Assembly: GCA_020344015.1 (NCBI GenBank)
Contig: CP070812.1
Span: forward strand, 492,136 to 525,463
From: Gemmatimonadota bacterium
Lineage (GTDB): Bacteria; Gemmatimonadota; Gemmatimonadetes; Palauibacterales; KS3-K002
DNA: 33,328 nt
Direction: 5' to 3'
Below are positions 15,882-24,488 of the stretch, one piece after another (positions within the stretch are counted from its first letter, which is position 1; each line of letters starts with the position of its first letter). Made by a program: the position numbers and the translations under genes. The notes below the pieces were generated by a model. That model was given only the letters and a program-made list of their open reading frames with translations, was not told the origin of the DNA and did not search any database.

Positions 15882-17379
15882 ACTCTCGCAACTGACCCGA
15901 CCGTTCAGTGGACCGTGGGGCTGGCTCGTTCTGGCCGTCGTCCTTCAGTTCATGGCGAACGGCCGCTGGATCATACCACAAGCGACGTGGCTGGCACCGA
16001 TCGGGTGGCTGGTCTACCTGGAGCGTTCGCGCACCTTGCGCGCGATGGCGGTGGCGTTCGCACTCTTCCTGCTGGTGCAGTTCGTTGTCTGGCGCCCGAT
16101 CATCCCGGCGCCGGGCGTCCTCTACTACCTGATCGCCGGTATCTACGCGGTCGTGTACTTCTCGCCCTTCGCGCTGCACCGCGCACTCGCCGTCAGGCTC
16201 GCCGGTCTCAGGGCCACGCTCGTCTTCCCCACTGCCTGGGTGGGCATCGAGTTCATCTTCCACCGCTGGATAACACCTTACGGCAGCTGGTTCTCCCTCG
16301 CATACACGCAAACCGACTTCCTGCCTCTTCTTCAGCTCGCCGCGATCACCGGGGTAGCCGGGATATCGTTCTTGATCACATGGTTCGCGGCGGTCGTCGC
16401 CTGGAGCCTCGACCCGGAGCGTACTGGGGTACAGCGCCGGCGCGCCGCATTTGTCTACGGGTTCGCTTTCCTATGTGTAGTGGTCTTCGGTCAGGTGCGA
16501 CTGGGTGGCCAGGTGTCAGACGGCGAACCGGTGCGCGTGGCGGGTATCGTCCCGTCGCCCGAGTTGATGGCCGAACTGGAAGCGGCGCTCGCACCGGTGC
16601 GCCGCGGCGAGTCGGTCACGGACTCGGAGCTCGCGGAGATCGCGTCGACCGCCGGGCGTCTGAACGACGATCTCTTCGCCCGCACGCTTCGCGAAGCGCG
16701 TGCTGGGGCGCGGCTGGTGGCGTGGTCCGAGACGGCCGGCCGCGTGATGCAGAACGATGAGGGCGAACTGCTGGAGCGCGCGAGCCAGGTTGCCATGGCC
16801 GAGCGCGTCGACCTCGTCCTCGCCTACGGCGTATGGATCCCGGACGGACAGCCGCCCTTCCAGAATAAGGTCGTCGCCGTCTCTGCGAGCGGAGATGTCG
16901 CTTGGCACTACCAGAAGGCCAATCCCATCGTCGGCGCCGAGTCCTCGTTCACCGCGGCGGGCGACGGCGTCGTGCGCCGGTTGGACACCGAGTACGGCGC
17001 AGTAGGCGCCGTCATCTGTCACGACCTCGACTTCGCGCCGCTCTTGCGACAGGCGAACCGCAACGAGATCGGGCTCATCGTGGGACCGGCGGCCGATTGG
17101 CCAGCTATAACTCCGCTGCACGCCGACATGGCGATCCTGCGTTCGATCGAGAGCGGTTTCTCGCTGCTCCGACCGACCAGCAGCGGCCGCTCCATCGTGA
17201 CCGACACGCGTGGACGAACGCTGGCGGCGATCGACTACGCGGACGACGCGATGGTCGCCCATGTCAGAGCCGTGCCCGTGAACACGCTCTACGGAGCGAT
17301 CGGTGACCTCTTCGCCTGGCTGTGTCTGGGTAGTCTTGTCGTATTGGGTGGTATGGTAGTCGTGGAGCGGAGGCGCTGA
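15874..17379 (+). CDS. Apolipoprotein N-acyltransferase-like membrane carbon-nitrogen hydrolase
   Basis: A 501-residue protein with about six or seven hydrophobic segments in the first 210 residues, a soluble carbon-nitrogen hydrolase (nitrilase-superfamily) domain, and a C-terminal hydrophobic segment. This is the plan of Lnt, which N-acylates lipoproteins in the inner membrane. The Glu-Lys-Cys triad is visible: Glu in WSETAG, Lys in YQKANPIVGAES (compare Lnt YxKxxLVPFGE) and Cys in ICHDLDFAPLL (compare ICYE). The GTG start overlaps korB set 2 by 8 bases, so it is probably cotranscribed with the redox genes, an odd partner for a lipoprotein enzyme. The divergent motifs (ANPIVGAES, ICHDLDF) leave room for a different amide-forming or hydrolysing role. 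It ends 25 bases before the convergent exbD gene; no convincing terminator was found. Confidence 0.75.
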   Translation: MSRLSQLTRPFSGPWGWLVLAVVLQFMANGRWIIPQATWLAPIGWLVYLERSRTLRAMAVAFALFLLVQFVVWRPIIPAPGVLYYLIAGIYAVVYFSPFALHRALAVRLAGLRATLVFPTAWVGIEFIFHRWITPYGSWFSLAYTQTDFLPLLQLAAITGVAGISFLITWFAAVVAWSLDPERTGVQRRRAAFVYGFAFLCVVVFGQVRLGGQVSDGEPVRVAGIVPSPELMAELEAALAPVRRGESVTDSELAEIASTAGRLNDDLFARTLREARAGARLVAWSETAGRVMQNDEGELLERASQVAMAERVDLVLAYGVWIPDGQPPFQNKVVAVSASGDVAWHYQKANPIVGAESSFTAAGDGVVRRLDTEYGAVGAVICHDLDFAPLLRQANRNEIGLIVGPAADWPAITPLHADMAILRSIESGFSLLRPTSSGRSIVTDTRGRTLAAIDYADDAMVAHVRAVPVNTLYGAIGDLFAWLCLGSLVVLGGMVVVERRR

Positions 17380-17404
17380 ACGCTCCGTCGGGCGGCCGCC
17401 GGTT

Positions 17405-17812
17405 TCAGCTTCCCAGCACCGCCCCCAGCACCGAGACACCGGCTCCCCGGGCCGCATCCATCACCGCAATGACGTCCTCGTAGATCACTTCGCCGTCCGC
17501 CTTGATGAACAGGACCCTGTCGGAGCGGTCCAGGTAGATCTCGCGCAGCGAGGCCTCCAGGTCTCGGTGGGCGATCGGTCGCCTGTTGATGGTGTAGCTT
17601 CCGTCCGCATCGATCTCCAACACGATCGGGGGCGCCGAGGCCGTGGCCTCGCTCCGCTCTTTTCGCGGGATCTGGACGTCGATGGTCCTCTTTAGCATAG
17701 GCTGCGCGATCATGAAGATCGCGAGTAGCACGAGCAGCACGTCGATCATCGGCGTCATGTTGATGTCCGACATGTTGGACGGCTTCTTCCCGTTCCCAGT
17801 CTCGAAAGCCAT
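17405..17812 (-). CDS. exbD: Biopolymer transport protein ExbD/TolR, second copy
   Basis: A 135-residue ExbD/TolR protein with a short cytoplasmic N-terminus, one membrane helix (about 22-40) starting INMTPMIDVLLVLLAIFM, and a periplasmic domain. Asp24 in the helix is the conserved proton-path residue. With ExbB it forms the proton-driven motor that energises TonB. The ATG follows the stop of the other exbD directly (TAGATG), so the two are coupled. Two different exbD genes in tandem occur in several TonB operons; each may form a separate dimer or a heterodimer. It is the last gene of the tonB-exbB-exbD-exbD run and meets the + strand Lnt-like gene tail to tail. Confidence 0.92.
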   Translation of the reverse strand: MAFETGNGKKPSNMSDINMTPMIDVLLVLLAIFMIAQPMLKRTIDVQIPRKERSEATASAPPIVLEIDADGSYTINRRPIAHRDLEASLREIYLDRSDRVLFIKADGEVIYEDVIAVMDAARGAGVSVLGAVLGS

Positions 17813-18286
17813 CTATCTTCTCCGGTTATCCGGCGGTGTATCTTCTCGATCGCGGCGGCGCGATTCGTCCCCGGGACGCTTATCGGTCACCGCACCGACC
17901 ACTCGAGCTCCAGCTTCCCTTGCAAGGCTCATCGCGTCGAGGATCTCCTGGTACTTGAGACCGCGATGCGCCTTGATGAACAGAACCTTATCCCCTGCCC
18001 TTCCGGCGAATTCCGCCCTTAATAGCTCGAGCGCATCCTCACGCCGGATGGGCCGCTTGTTCAGGTAGTAATTGCCCTCGTGATCGATGCCGAGCTCGAT
18101 GCGGTCCTCCCGATCGGTCCGGGCCTTCAGATGCTCCCCCTGCGGAACCTCGACCTGAAAGCCAGCGACGATCGCCGGCGTGACCACCATGAAGATGATC
18201 AGCAGGACCAGCATGACATCCACCATAGGCGTCACGTTGATGCCCGCCATGGTGTTCGTGCTGCTCAGTGGCGAATGCCGCTTCAT
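17813..18286 (-). CDS. exbD: Biopolymer transport protein ExbD/TolR, first copy
   Basis: A 157-residue ExbD/TolR protein. The helix begins INVTPMVDVMLVLLIIFMVV with the conserved Asp23, followed by a periplasmic domain ending in VLFIKAHRGLKYQEILDAM, a family-typical strand-helix. The last 25 residues are a charged, Arg-rich tail (KRPGDESRRRDREDTP) not seen in the other copy. It starts 15 bases after the exbB stop and is followed immediately by the second exbD. Role as for that gene: part of the proton-driven ExbB-ExbD complex in the inner membrane. Confidence 0.92.
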   Translation of the reverse strand: MKRHSPLSSTNTMAGINVTPMVDVMLVLLIIFMVVTPAIVAGFQVEVPQGEHLKARTDREDRIELGIDHEGNYYLNKRPIRREDALELLRAEFAGRAGDKVLFIKAHRGLKYQEILDAMSLAREAGARVVGAVTDKRPGDESRRRDREDTPPDNRRR

Positions 18287-18301
18287 GGTACCGACTCCCG
18301 T

Positions 18302-19042
18302 CTAGTACGCGGGCGCAGGCTGTTGAGTCACGGTGGCCTCCAGCCTGTTCACCGTTTCCCTTCCCTCGACCTCCTGGGACTCCAACGGACCGGCCAGAAA
18401 GTCGACCAGCCCCTCCGCCGCGTAATTGAGCTCCATCGCGATGAACTCGATGCGGTTCGTGAAGTAGTTGTACAACCAGACCGCGGGAATCGCGACGAGC
18501 AACCCGATGGCCGTGGCGACGAGCGCCTCGGCGATTCCCGCCGAGATGACGGCGATCCCTCCGCCGCCGGCCAGCGCCATGCCTGAAAAGGCGTTGACCA
18601 CACCCACCACCGTTCCCAGCAGGCCCACGAACGGGGCGGTCGCGCCCGTCGTCGCCAGCACGCCCAGACCCTGCCGCAGCTGCGCCACCTGCTCGAGAGC
18701 GCCCAGCTCGGCTGTCCTCTGCACGCCGGCGATCTCCTCGGCGGTGAAATCGCTAGCGGCGCGACGGAACTTCGAGGACGCGAAGACACGGCGCAGGCTG
18801 GCCGCCAGGTGGCTGTCCTCGTATCGCTCGGTTAGCTCGCGCGCCAGGGCGAAATCGCGTTCACGCAGAGCTTCCGTAAACAGCTGGGAGAATTTCAGCG
18901 TCGCCTTCTTCGAGCGACGCAGCTGCAGTCCCTTGCGAATCGCGACCGTGGCCACGTAAACCGACATCACGAAAAGGACGAGGATGATGCCTCGGGCGAA
19001 CCAACCCATCGTTCCCCAAAGCTCCAGCAGCGACATATTCAT
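18302..19042 (-). CDS. exbB: MotA/TolQ/ExbB proton channel protein
   Basis: A 246-residue ExbB/TolQ family protein. It has an N-terminal membrane helix (about 14-35), a cytoplasmic stretch rich in charged residues, and two C-terminal helices: the conserved LATTGATAPFVGLLGTVVGVVNAF block and the EALVATAIGLLVAIPAVWLYN block. These helices form the pentameric channel around the ExbD helices. The start MNMSLLELWG at 19042 suits the family; a second ATG two codons later is also possible. It lies between tonB upstream and the two exbD genes downstream, 49 and 15 bases away, in the usual order for a TonB energising operon. Confidence 0.93.
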   Translation of the reverse strand: MNMSLLELWGTMGWFARGIILVLFVMSVYVATVAIRKGLQLRRSKKATLKFSQLFTEALRERDFALARELTERYEDSHLAASLRRVFASSKFRRAASDFTAEEIAGVQRTAELGALEQVAQLRQGLGVLATTGATAPFVGLLGTVVGVVNAFSGMALAGGGGIAVISAGIAEALVATAIGLLVAIPAVWLYNYFTNRIEFIAMELNYAAEGLVDFLAGPLESQEVEGRETVNRLEATVTQQPAPAY

Positions 19043-19091
19043 TTGACTGCCCTCCGGTCTTTGTTCCAGGTCGACCGTCGAATCCGACAGG

Positions 19092-19904
19092 TCACTTCAC
19101 CCGGAACTCGATCGGCATCACGACCCAGGCAGCTACCGGCTCATCACCGTTCAGCGCCGCCTTGAATCTCATCACCTGCGTGACCTCGAGCGCTGCCTCA
19201 TCGAAGGCCTCGCGACCGCTCGACCGGCCGATCACGCTCGCGACTACCTGGCCCAGCACGTCGATCTGTATCCTGACGATGACCACCCCGCTCACTCCCG
19301 CCCTTTTCAGCACCCGCGGGTAGAGGTCGAACATCGCTTCCGCCACTTCAGCCCGGTTGAGCAACGCGGGCGCGACGGTGTACACGTTGGCCGCCGGCCG
19401 AGCGGCGTTACCGGCGCCAACTTCCGCCTCAGCCCCCAGCGGCCCGCCGCCGCGACCGCCCTCCACACCCTCACCGCTGAAGTCTGACTCGTCGAAGACC
19501 TCACCCGAGGACGCAGGTATCTCATCCGGCACCTCCTCAGGCTCGGCCAGCGTCTGAAACCCGTGGACTTCTTCCTGCTCCGGCTGGACGACGGCCTCGG
19601 GTTCGGGCACCGGCAGTGGAGCCTCTTGCGGCAGCGACGGCGGCTCTGGCTCGCGAATCGGCGGGGGCGGAGGCGTCGGCTCACGGACCTCAGCGAGGAG
19701 TTCCAATAGCGTGACCTGTTCCTCCGGCTCAACGATCATCTCCTTACCGAAGGCGAGCGTGGCCCACACCGCACTGGCAACGATCGCTGCGTGAAAGGCC
19801 AGAGAGGTGAGCGTCGCCACGGCAGTCGACCTGCCTGCCCGCGACGTCGTGTTCGCCAGCAGCTCGCCGAACAACCTTTCCTCGCTTCGCCTACCTGATT
19901 TCAT
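19092..19904 (-). CDS. tonB: TonB family energy-transducing protein
   Basis: A TonB-like protein of 270 residues from this start. It has one N-terminal membrane helix (STAVATLTSLAFHAAIVASA onward), a Pro/Glu-rich periplasmic linker (EPTPPPPPIREPEPP, then LPVPEPEAVVQPEQEE), a Gly-rich stretch, and a C-terminal TonB domain containing LYPRVLKRAGVSGVVIVRIQI and the closing strand WVVMPIEFRVK. It spans the periplasm to drive outer-membrane receptors with energy from ExbBD. The frame is open up to 20084, but those first residues are not TonB-like. ATG 19904, with GGAAG four bases upstream, is preferred; ATG 19922 is the alternative. It stands first in the tonB-exbB-exbD-exbD run. Confidence 0.88.
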   Translation of the reverse strand: MKSGRRSEERLFGELLANTTSRAGRSTAVATLTSLAFHAAIVASAVWATLAFGKEMIVEPEEQVTLLELLAEVREPTPPPPPIREPEPPSLPQEAPLPVPEPEAVVQPEQEEVHGFQTLAEPEEVPDEIPASSGEVFDESDFSGEGVEGGRGGGPLGAEAEVGAGNAARPAANVYTVAPALLNRAEVAEAMFDLYPRVLKRAGVSGVVIVRIQIDVLGQVVASVIGRSSGREAFDEAALEVTQVMRFKAALNGDEPVAAWVVMPIEFRVK

Positions 19905-20098
19905 CTGTCTTCCGCTCGCCATTTCGCCAGGTTCTCTAACAGAAACATTCCGGTGTGCAATGCGGGTTCCACCAATGCTTGTTCCCCCCCGTTCTTTTCG
20001 GGAAAACTCGGACCCCTCGATCAAGTGCCAGTCAAGGGAATGGACGTCGTGGATCAGCTGAGGTTCAGTCAGCCCTCCCGCCACGACACAGGGCCAAG

Positions 20099-20126
20099 GA
20101 AAACGGCGCCTATCGCTAGACGCCGT
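20099..20126 (-). terminator. Intrinsic terminator after the porin gene (GNRA tetraloop)
   Basis: On the - strand, ACGGCGTCTA pairs with TAGGCGCCGT (one G-T pair) around a GCGA loop, followed by TTTTCC. That is a ten-base-pair stem with a stable GNRA tetraloop and a short T-run, starting 36 bases after the porin stop codon. It separates the porin transcript from tonB. The remainder of the 257-base gap (19905-20161) shows no gene; it should hold the tonB promoter, which I could not place. Confidence 0.75.
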
Positions 20127-20161
20127 AATAGTTTAGCTGAATGGTGGGAGCGAGACCCGGA

Positions 20162-21454
20162 CTACGTCGAGACGTCCCACTGCACCCGAAACCGCCACTG
20201 GTCCTGGTCGCCGAATTCCGGGAAGTCGAACTGGAAGAAGGTGACATCCGCGGTCAGCTTGTTCAGGTGACCGTTGAAGAACCAGTTGGCCGAGAGCGAG
20301 TATTCCCGGAGCAGATCGTTCCCGGCGTCGCGGTCAGGGTTATAGAACGCGACATTGGCTGCCAGCTCCAAGGGCTCTGGAAACGCGGGCCACAAATAGT
20401 GGAAGAAGTAGCCGGCCTGAAAGTAGACGCCCGTGAGGGTCGTGGTCGTCTGGTCTATCTTGTCCTCGACCTGTTTCCAGTGTAACTCCTGCTGCCAGGC
20501 GAAGCCCCGGTACTTGAACGCCGATTCCTGTAGCCACTGGTTGACGCGGTATCGCCCGAGCTCGTCGTCTGTAGGATCCTCGAAGCCCTCCAGCTGACCG
20601 CCGCCAGAGGTCGAGAATCGCGTGAACGGGCTCCTGTTGGTGACAGCGGCGAACACCAGCGCCCCCGCTGGCTGCTCATGGTATTCCCAATCGGAGCCCG
20701 AGAACGGAACGGTGCGGCCGAAGAAGTTCCACTGCAACCGCGCCATGTACATCAAGTGCTCGTCATCGTTCTCCCGGGCGCCTCGACCCATCCCTGTGAA
20801 CACCGAGGCCCAGTAGTTGAAGTCGAGGACACCGGGCCCCTTCAGGCGACCGTACATCGACACGCCCTGCTGACGGTCGATGGTGAACGCTCGGTTGATG
20901 ATCGAGCGCTCCATCATCTGCTGCCTTCCCGATGAGATGATCCGTTCACGGCTGTACTGCGCCTTCCACTGCCCGACCTTCAGCCGCCACGCCTCCGACT
21001 TCTCCACCATGAACCGCATGTCCAGCAGCGCGTTACCACCCAACTCGTACTCCATGTAGTACTTGAGCCAGGGTGTAATCGCGTTGCCCCCAATCTTGAT
21101 CCGCGAGCGATTGACCTTGAAGATATGCTGATCCGCATCAGAAAAGTCGTCGAAGGTGATCGGATCGGTATCGCGCGGGTATGCGTAACGAAACTGGAGG
21201 CGCAGCTGGATCTGCATCAGGTAGTTGCCGTCCGAGGTCCCGAACTCGAACCCCCGGCTCCCGTGGCCGAAGCGGATCGACGGCTCCTCCTCCTGGACGG
21301 TGTCGGCCACAGCGGTGTCCGCAGCCTCCACAGCCGTGTCCGACCCCTGAGCGAGCGCTGGGGCTACCTGGACCGTCGTGATAAGCAGGATGGCGAGCAG
21401 CGCGGCCGCGAGGCGCTCGGGCGGCAACCAAACAGCAAGACGGGTCCCTCCCAT
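20162..21454 (-). CDS. OprO/OprP-like (phosphate-selective type) outer-membrane porin
   Basis: A 430-residue outer-membrane beta-barrel protein. A signal peptide with a hydrophobic core (AALLAILLITTVQVAPALA) is cut probably after residue 35. The mature part shows short alternating strands with aromatic girdles, such as NYLMQIQLRLQFRYAYP, FKVNRSRIKIGGNA, and WLKYYMEYELGGNALLDMRF, and ends with a strand WRFRVQWDVST. The NRSRIKIGG and YYMEYEL segments resemble the Porin_O_P family. The substrate is not known; many family members outside Pseudomonas are not phosphate specific. A strong GGGAGGAGA ribosome site precedes ATG 21454, and its own terminator follows. Upstream, 21455-21693 holds no gene and should contain the promoter, but no clear promoter boxes were recognised. 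Confidence 0.8.
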   Translation of the reverse strand: MGGTRLAVWLPPERLAAALLAILLITTVQVAPALAQGSDTAVEAADTAVADTVQEEEPSIRFGHGSRGFEFGTSDGNYLMQIQLRLQFRYAYPRDTDPITFDDFSDADQHIFKVNRSRIKIGGNAITPWLKYYMEYELGGNALLDMRFMVEKSEAWRLKVGQWKAQYSRERIISSGRQQMMERSIINRAFTIDRQQGVSMYGRLKGPGVLDFNYWASVFTGMGRGARENDDEHLMYMARLQWNFFGRTVPFSGSDWEYHEQPAGALVFAAVTNRSPFTRFSTSGGGQLEGFEDPTDDELGRYRVNQWLQESAFKYRGFAWQQELHWKQVEDKIDQTTTTLTGVYFQAGYFFHYLWPAFPEPLELAANVAFYNPDRDAGNDLLREYSLSANWFFNGHLNKLTADVTFFQFDFPEFGDQDQWRFRVQWDVST

Positions 21455-21693
21455 TGATATTCTCCTCCCTTGATCCGGACTCTAGACCCAAGCCGATAGG
21501 CTTCGATTTTCGTCTGCGCGCAACCGTTTCGTGAGAACCTATGACACCGGCGTGAACGGATAGCAACAAGCGTGTAACAATCCTGTATCGATGAGCGCCC
21601 CACCCCCAGGAAGGAGCCAGCGCAAGATCGCCGACCGCACCCCATTGTCAAATGCATTGCAGTGAAAGGACTTACGCGACCAGCGACACGAGG

Positions 21694-24225
21694 TCACTCG
21701 TAGCGAAGCGCGTTCAGCGGATCCACCCCGGCAGCTTTGCGGGCCGGACGGTAACAGGCAGCCAGCGCTACGCCGACCAGCAGCAGCGAGACAGCTGCGA
21801 AGGTCACGGGGTCCGTCGCGCCTACCCCATACAGCTGACTGGAGATGAACCGCGTCAATCCGAAGGAACCAGCCAGGCCCAAAACCACGCCGGCAATGGA
21901 CAGCAACAATCCCCGGGTGACCACCTTCTTCATCACGTCCCCGCGCTCGGCCCCTACCGCCATCCGCACGCCTATCTCGTGCGTCCGTTGGCTGACCGAA
22001 TACGACATCACGCCGTAGATCCCCATGCTCGCCAGGACGAGCGCCACGACGGCGAAACTGCCGAGCAGGTACGCGTAGAAACGTCGGGCCGAGAGCGACT
22101 CTCCTACCTGTTCATTCATCGTCAGCATCTGTCTGATCGGCTGATCCGGATCGACGTCCCACACCGCGCGTCGCATGGCCGGGGCCAAACTCCACGAATC
22201 CAAACGCGTGCGTGCCACGAAGTAGATCCCCATGCGAAAGCCGATCTGCCAATCGACGTACTCCTTGGCCTGCTGAAAGTACGGCATATAGAGAATAGGC
22301 TCCGGCTCCGAGTCCAGGCCGGCCTGCTTGACAACTCCCGCGATTCCCACGATCTCGAACGATCGCTCGTCGTCTCTAACACCGTCCTGCATCGTCACGC
22401 GGGTGCCGACGGGATCCTTCTCGCCCCAGAACTCCCGTGCCGCGGCCTGATTGATGATAGCCACACCCCGGGCCCCGGCCCCATCCGCCTCGGTGAAGGC
22501 ACGTCCCCTGAGCAGTGAGATGCCCATGGTGCGCAGGTAGCCCGGTGTGATCGTCTTGACCATGGCAGCAGGGGGCCTTTCTTGAGGGGACGCCGGAGGA
22601 GCATGCCCCTCGATGTTAAACCACAGACCCCAGCCCTGCCCGCTCGCGGGAGGATAATTGGCCGCCGCGGCCGACTCGACTTCGGACAGCGCGTTCATTC
22701 TTCGGAGGACGTCCTGAACGAAGGCCGTGTGCTCGGGACGCACCGTCCACACGGTGTACCCTCGTTCGCTCAACCCGGTCGCCTCGGCATACTTCGAGCG
22801 GGGCAGATACACGCGCGTCATCAACACGTCGTCCGGTTCGAAGCCCAGATCCACCGCCTGCAACCGAAGCAGTGTGTTGGCCATCAGCCCGGCACCGACC
22901 AGAAGCACCAGCGCCAGGGCGATCTCGGCGACCACCAGGACCTCCCGGCCACGACGACGACCCAGTCCAGTACCTGCTCGTACTCCACCTTCCTTGAGCG
23001 ACTCGGTGAGTCTGGGCCTGGAAGCCCGCAAGGCAGGTATGAGGCCCACGGCAAGCACTGTGAAGGTCGCGATTAGCAGCGCAAAACCAAGCACGATACT
23101 GTCGATCCCGACCTGGTCCAGACGCGGCACATCGACCGGGCTCAGTGCCACGAGGAGCTTGACCGCCCAGTGGGCCAGCAGCAGACCCGCTGCTCCGCCC
23201 AGCAGCGTGAGGAACACGCTCTCCTTGAGCACGTGCCACATGAGCCGCCCCCGCTCGGCTCCGATGGCGGCTCTGACGGCGATCTCATTCTGGCGCTCTG
23301 CCACCCGCACCAAGAACAGGTTCGCCACGTTCACGCAGGCGATGAGCAGCACGAAGCCAACGGCCCCCAGCAAGACGAGAAGCGAGCCGCGAACCTGATA
23401 CACCAACTCCTGCTGCAGTGGGGCGACTCTGACGCCCCAGGTCCCGTCCGCGTAATAGTTCTGCGGAAATGCCTCCGGATAGGCCTCCACCAGTCGCTGG
23501 GCGATGATGTCCATATCACCCCGAGCCCGCGCCAGCGACGCGTCCGGCTTGAGACGTGCCACTACACGTAGCCGCCTGGCATCTCTCACGGTGGGCGCAT
23601 CACTCGCGAACGGGTACGGCAGCCACAGCTTGACCTCCTCCGTCGAGTGGATGTTGGTGAAATCCCGGAAGCCGCGGGGCATCACACCGATGACGGTATA
23701 GCTCACGCGGTCGAGCGACACGATCCGTCCGACCACGTTCGGGTCCGAGCCGAACCGCCGCTGCCAGAGGCCGTGGCTCAAGACGACGACGCGCTCTCCG
23801 TCGGGCCGGTCTTCTTCCGGCAAAAAGGTGCGGCCCAGGGCAGGTTGGACGCCGAGGATCGGAAAGAAGCTAGCCGAGACGCGGTGCCCGAGAAGCCGCT
23901 CCGGTTCGCCCGTGCCGGTCAGGTTGACGGTGGCCCGCATTGTCGCCGCCATGTCCTCGAAGACCTGGTTCTGCTCTCTCCAGTCCAGGAAGTTGGCCGG
24001 CGAGACGGCAAAGCGGGCAAAGCCTGGTGGGCTCTCCCAGACCATCACGACCCGATCCGAGTCCTCGTACGGGAGGGGACGCAGCATCACGCCGCTCACC
24101 AGGCTGAAGATCGCGACCGGGGCACCAATGCCCAGCGCCAGGGTGAGCACGACCAGCAACGTGAAGCCGGGTTGTTTCCGAAGCGACCGGAGCGAGACTC
24201 GCACGTCTTGAATCGGAAGCTCCAT
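21694..24225 (-). CDS. Orphan duplicated FtsX/MacB-type ABC permease (ADOP family)
   Basis: An 843-residue integral membrane protein with two FtsX-like permease units, each preceded by a MacB-type periplasmic domain. The N-terminus (DVRVSLRSLRKQPGFTLLVVLTLALGIGA) and the first FtsX block (ACVNVANLFLVRVAERQNE, AIGAERGRLMWHVLKESV) are classical; the second unit repeats it near the end (MSYSVSQRTHEIGVRMAVGA, then a final RPARKAAGVDPLNALRYE). This is the plan of the duplicated orphan permeases abundant in Acidobacteriota and Gemmatimonadota, which usually lack an adjacent ATPase; none is encoded here. The export substrate is unknown. The gene is divergent from the ECF sigma factor with 263 bases between them, so shared control is possible. 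Confidence 0.9.
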   Translation of the reverse strand: MELPIQDVRVSLRSLRKQPGFTLLVVLTLALGIGAPVAIFSLVSGVMLRPLPYEDSDRVVMVWESPPGFARFAVSPANFLDWREQNQVFEDMAATMRATVNLTGTGEPERLLGHRVSASFFPILGVQPALGRTFLPEEDRPDGERVVVLSHGLWQRRFGSDPNVVGRIVSLDRVSYTVIGVMPRGFRDFTNIHSTEEVKLWLPYPFASDAPTVRDARRLRVVARLKPDASLARARGDMDIIAQRLVEAYPEAFPQNYYADGTWGVRVAPLQQELVYQVRGSLLVLLGAVGFVLLIACVNVANLFLVRVAERQNEIAVRAAIGAERGRLMWHVLKESVFLTLLGGAAGLLLAHWAVKLLVALSPVDVPRLDQVGIDSIVLGFALLIATFTVLAVGLIPALRASRPRLTESLKEGGVRAGTGLGRRRGREVLVVAEIALALVLLVGAGLMANTLLRLQAVDLGFEPDDVLMTRVYLPRSKYAEATGLSERGYTVWTVRPEHTAFVQDVLRRMNALSEVESAAAANYPPASGQGWGLWFNIEGHAPPASPQERPPAAMVKTITPGYLRTMGISLLRGRAFTEADGAGARGVAIINQAAAREFWGEKDPVGTRVTMQDGVRDDERSFEIVGIAGVVKQAGLDSEPEPILYMPYFQQAKEYVDWQIGFRMGIYFVARTRLDSWSLAPAMRRAVWDVDPDQPIRQMLTMNEQVGESLSARRFYAYLLGSFAVVALVLASMGIYGVMSYSVSQRTHEIGVRMAVGAERGDVMKKVVTRGLLLSIAGVVLGLAGSFGLTRFISSQLYGVGATDPVTFAAVSLLLVGVALAACYRPARKAAGVDPLNALRYE

Positions 24226-24488
24226 GGACCGCCCTCCGCCATACGGTCAATGGTCTCTCGGTGAGGTCACCGTCAAGATGTCGCGCGGTTACAGAGGCGC
24301 AACCCTCGCGGGCATCCCTCCGGAACGACCCGAACGGTCTCTGATCTCGGACCACTGTGTTCTGATGAACAGTCGGACGGTGTGGAACGTACCACTCCTC
24401 AGACCCTGATTGCGCCCTGCAAGAGGGGGTCGCATCTTGTGTGCGTTGCAAAACATTCTTGTACCTCCGGCATCGGATTCTCTGTCGC

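Noticed and set aside
17364..17386. GGAGCG/CGCTCC hairpin between the Lnt-like gene and exbD as a terminator
   Set aside because: Only six base pairs with an 11-base loop and no T-run on either strand.
19905..20084. N-terminal extension of TonB by 60 codons
   Set aside because: The extra residues do not look like a TonB N-terminus, and a start with a GGAAG ribosome site lies right before the membrane helix.
24380..24410. GGAAC sequence before the ECF sigma gene as an autoregulated promoter
   Set aside because: A GGAAC alone is common by chance and no convincing -10 element was found at the proper distance.
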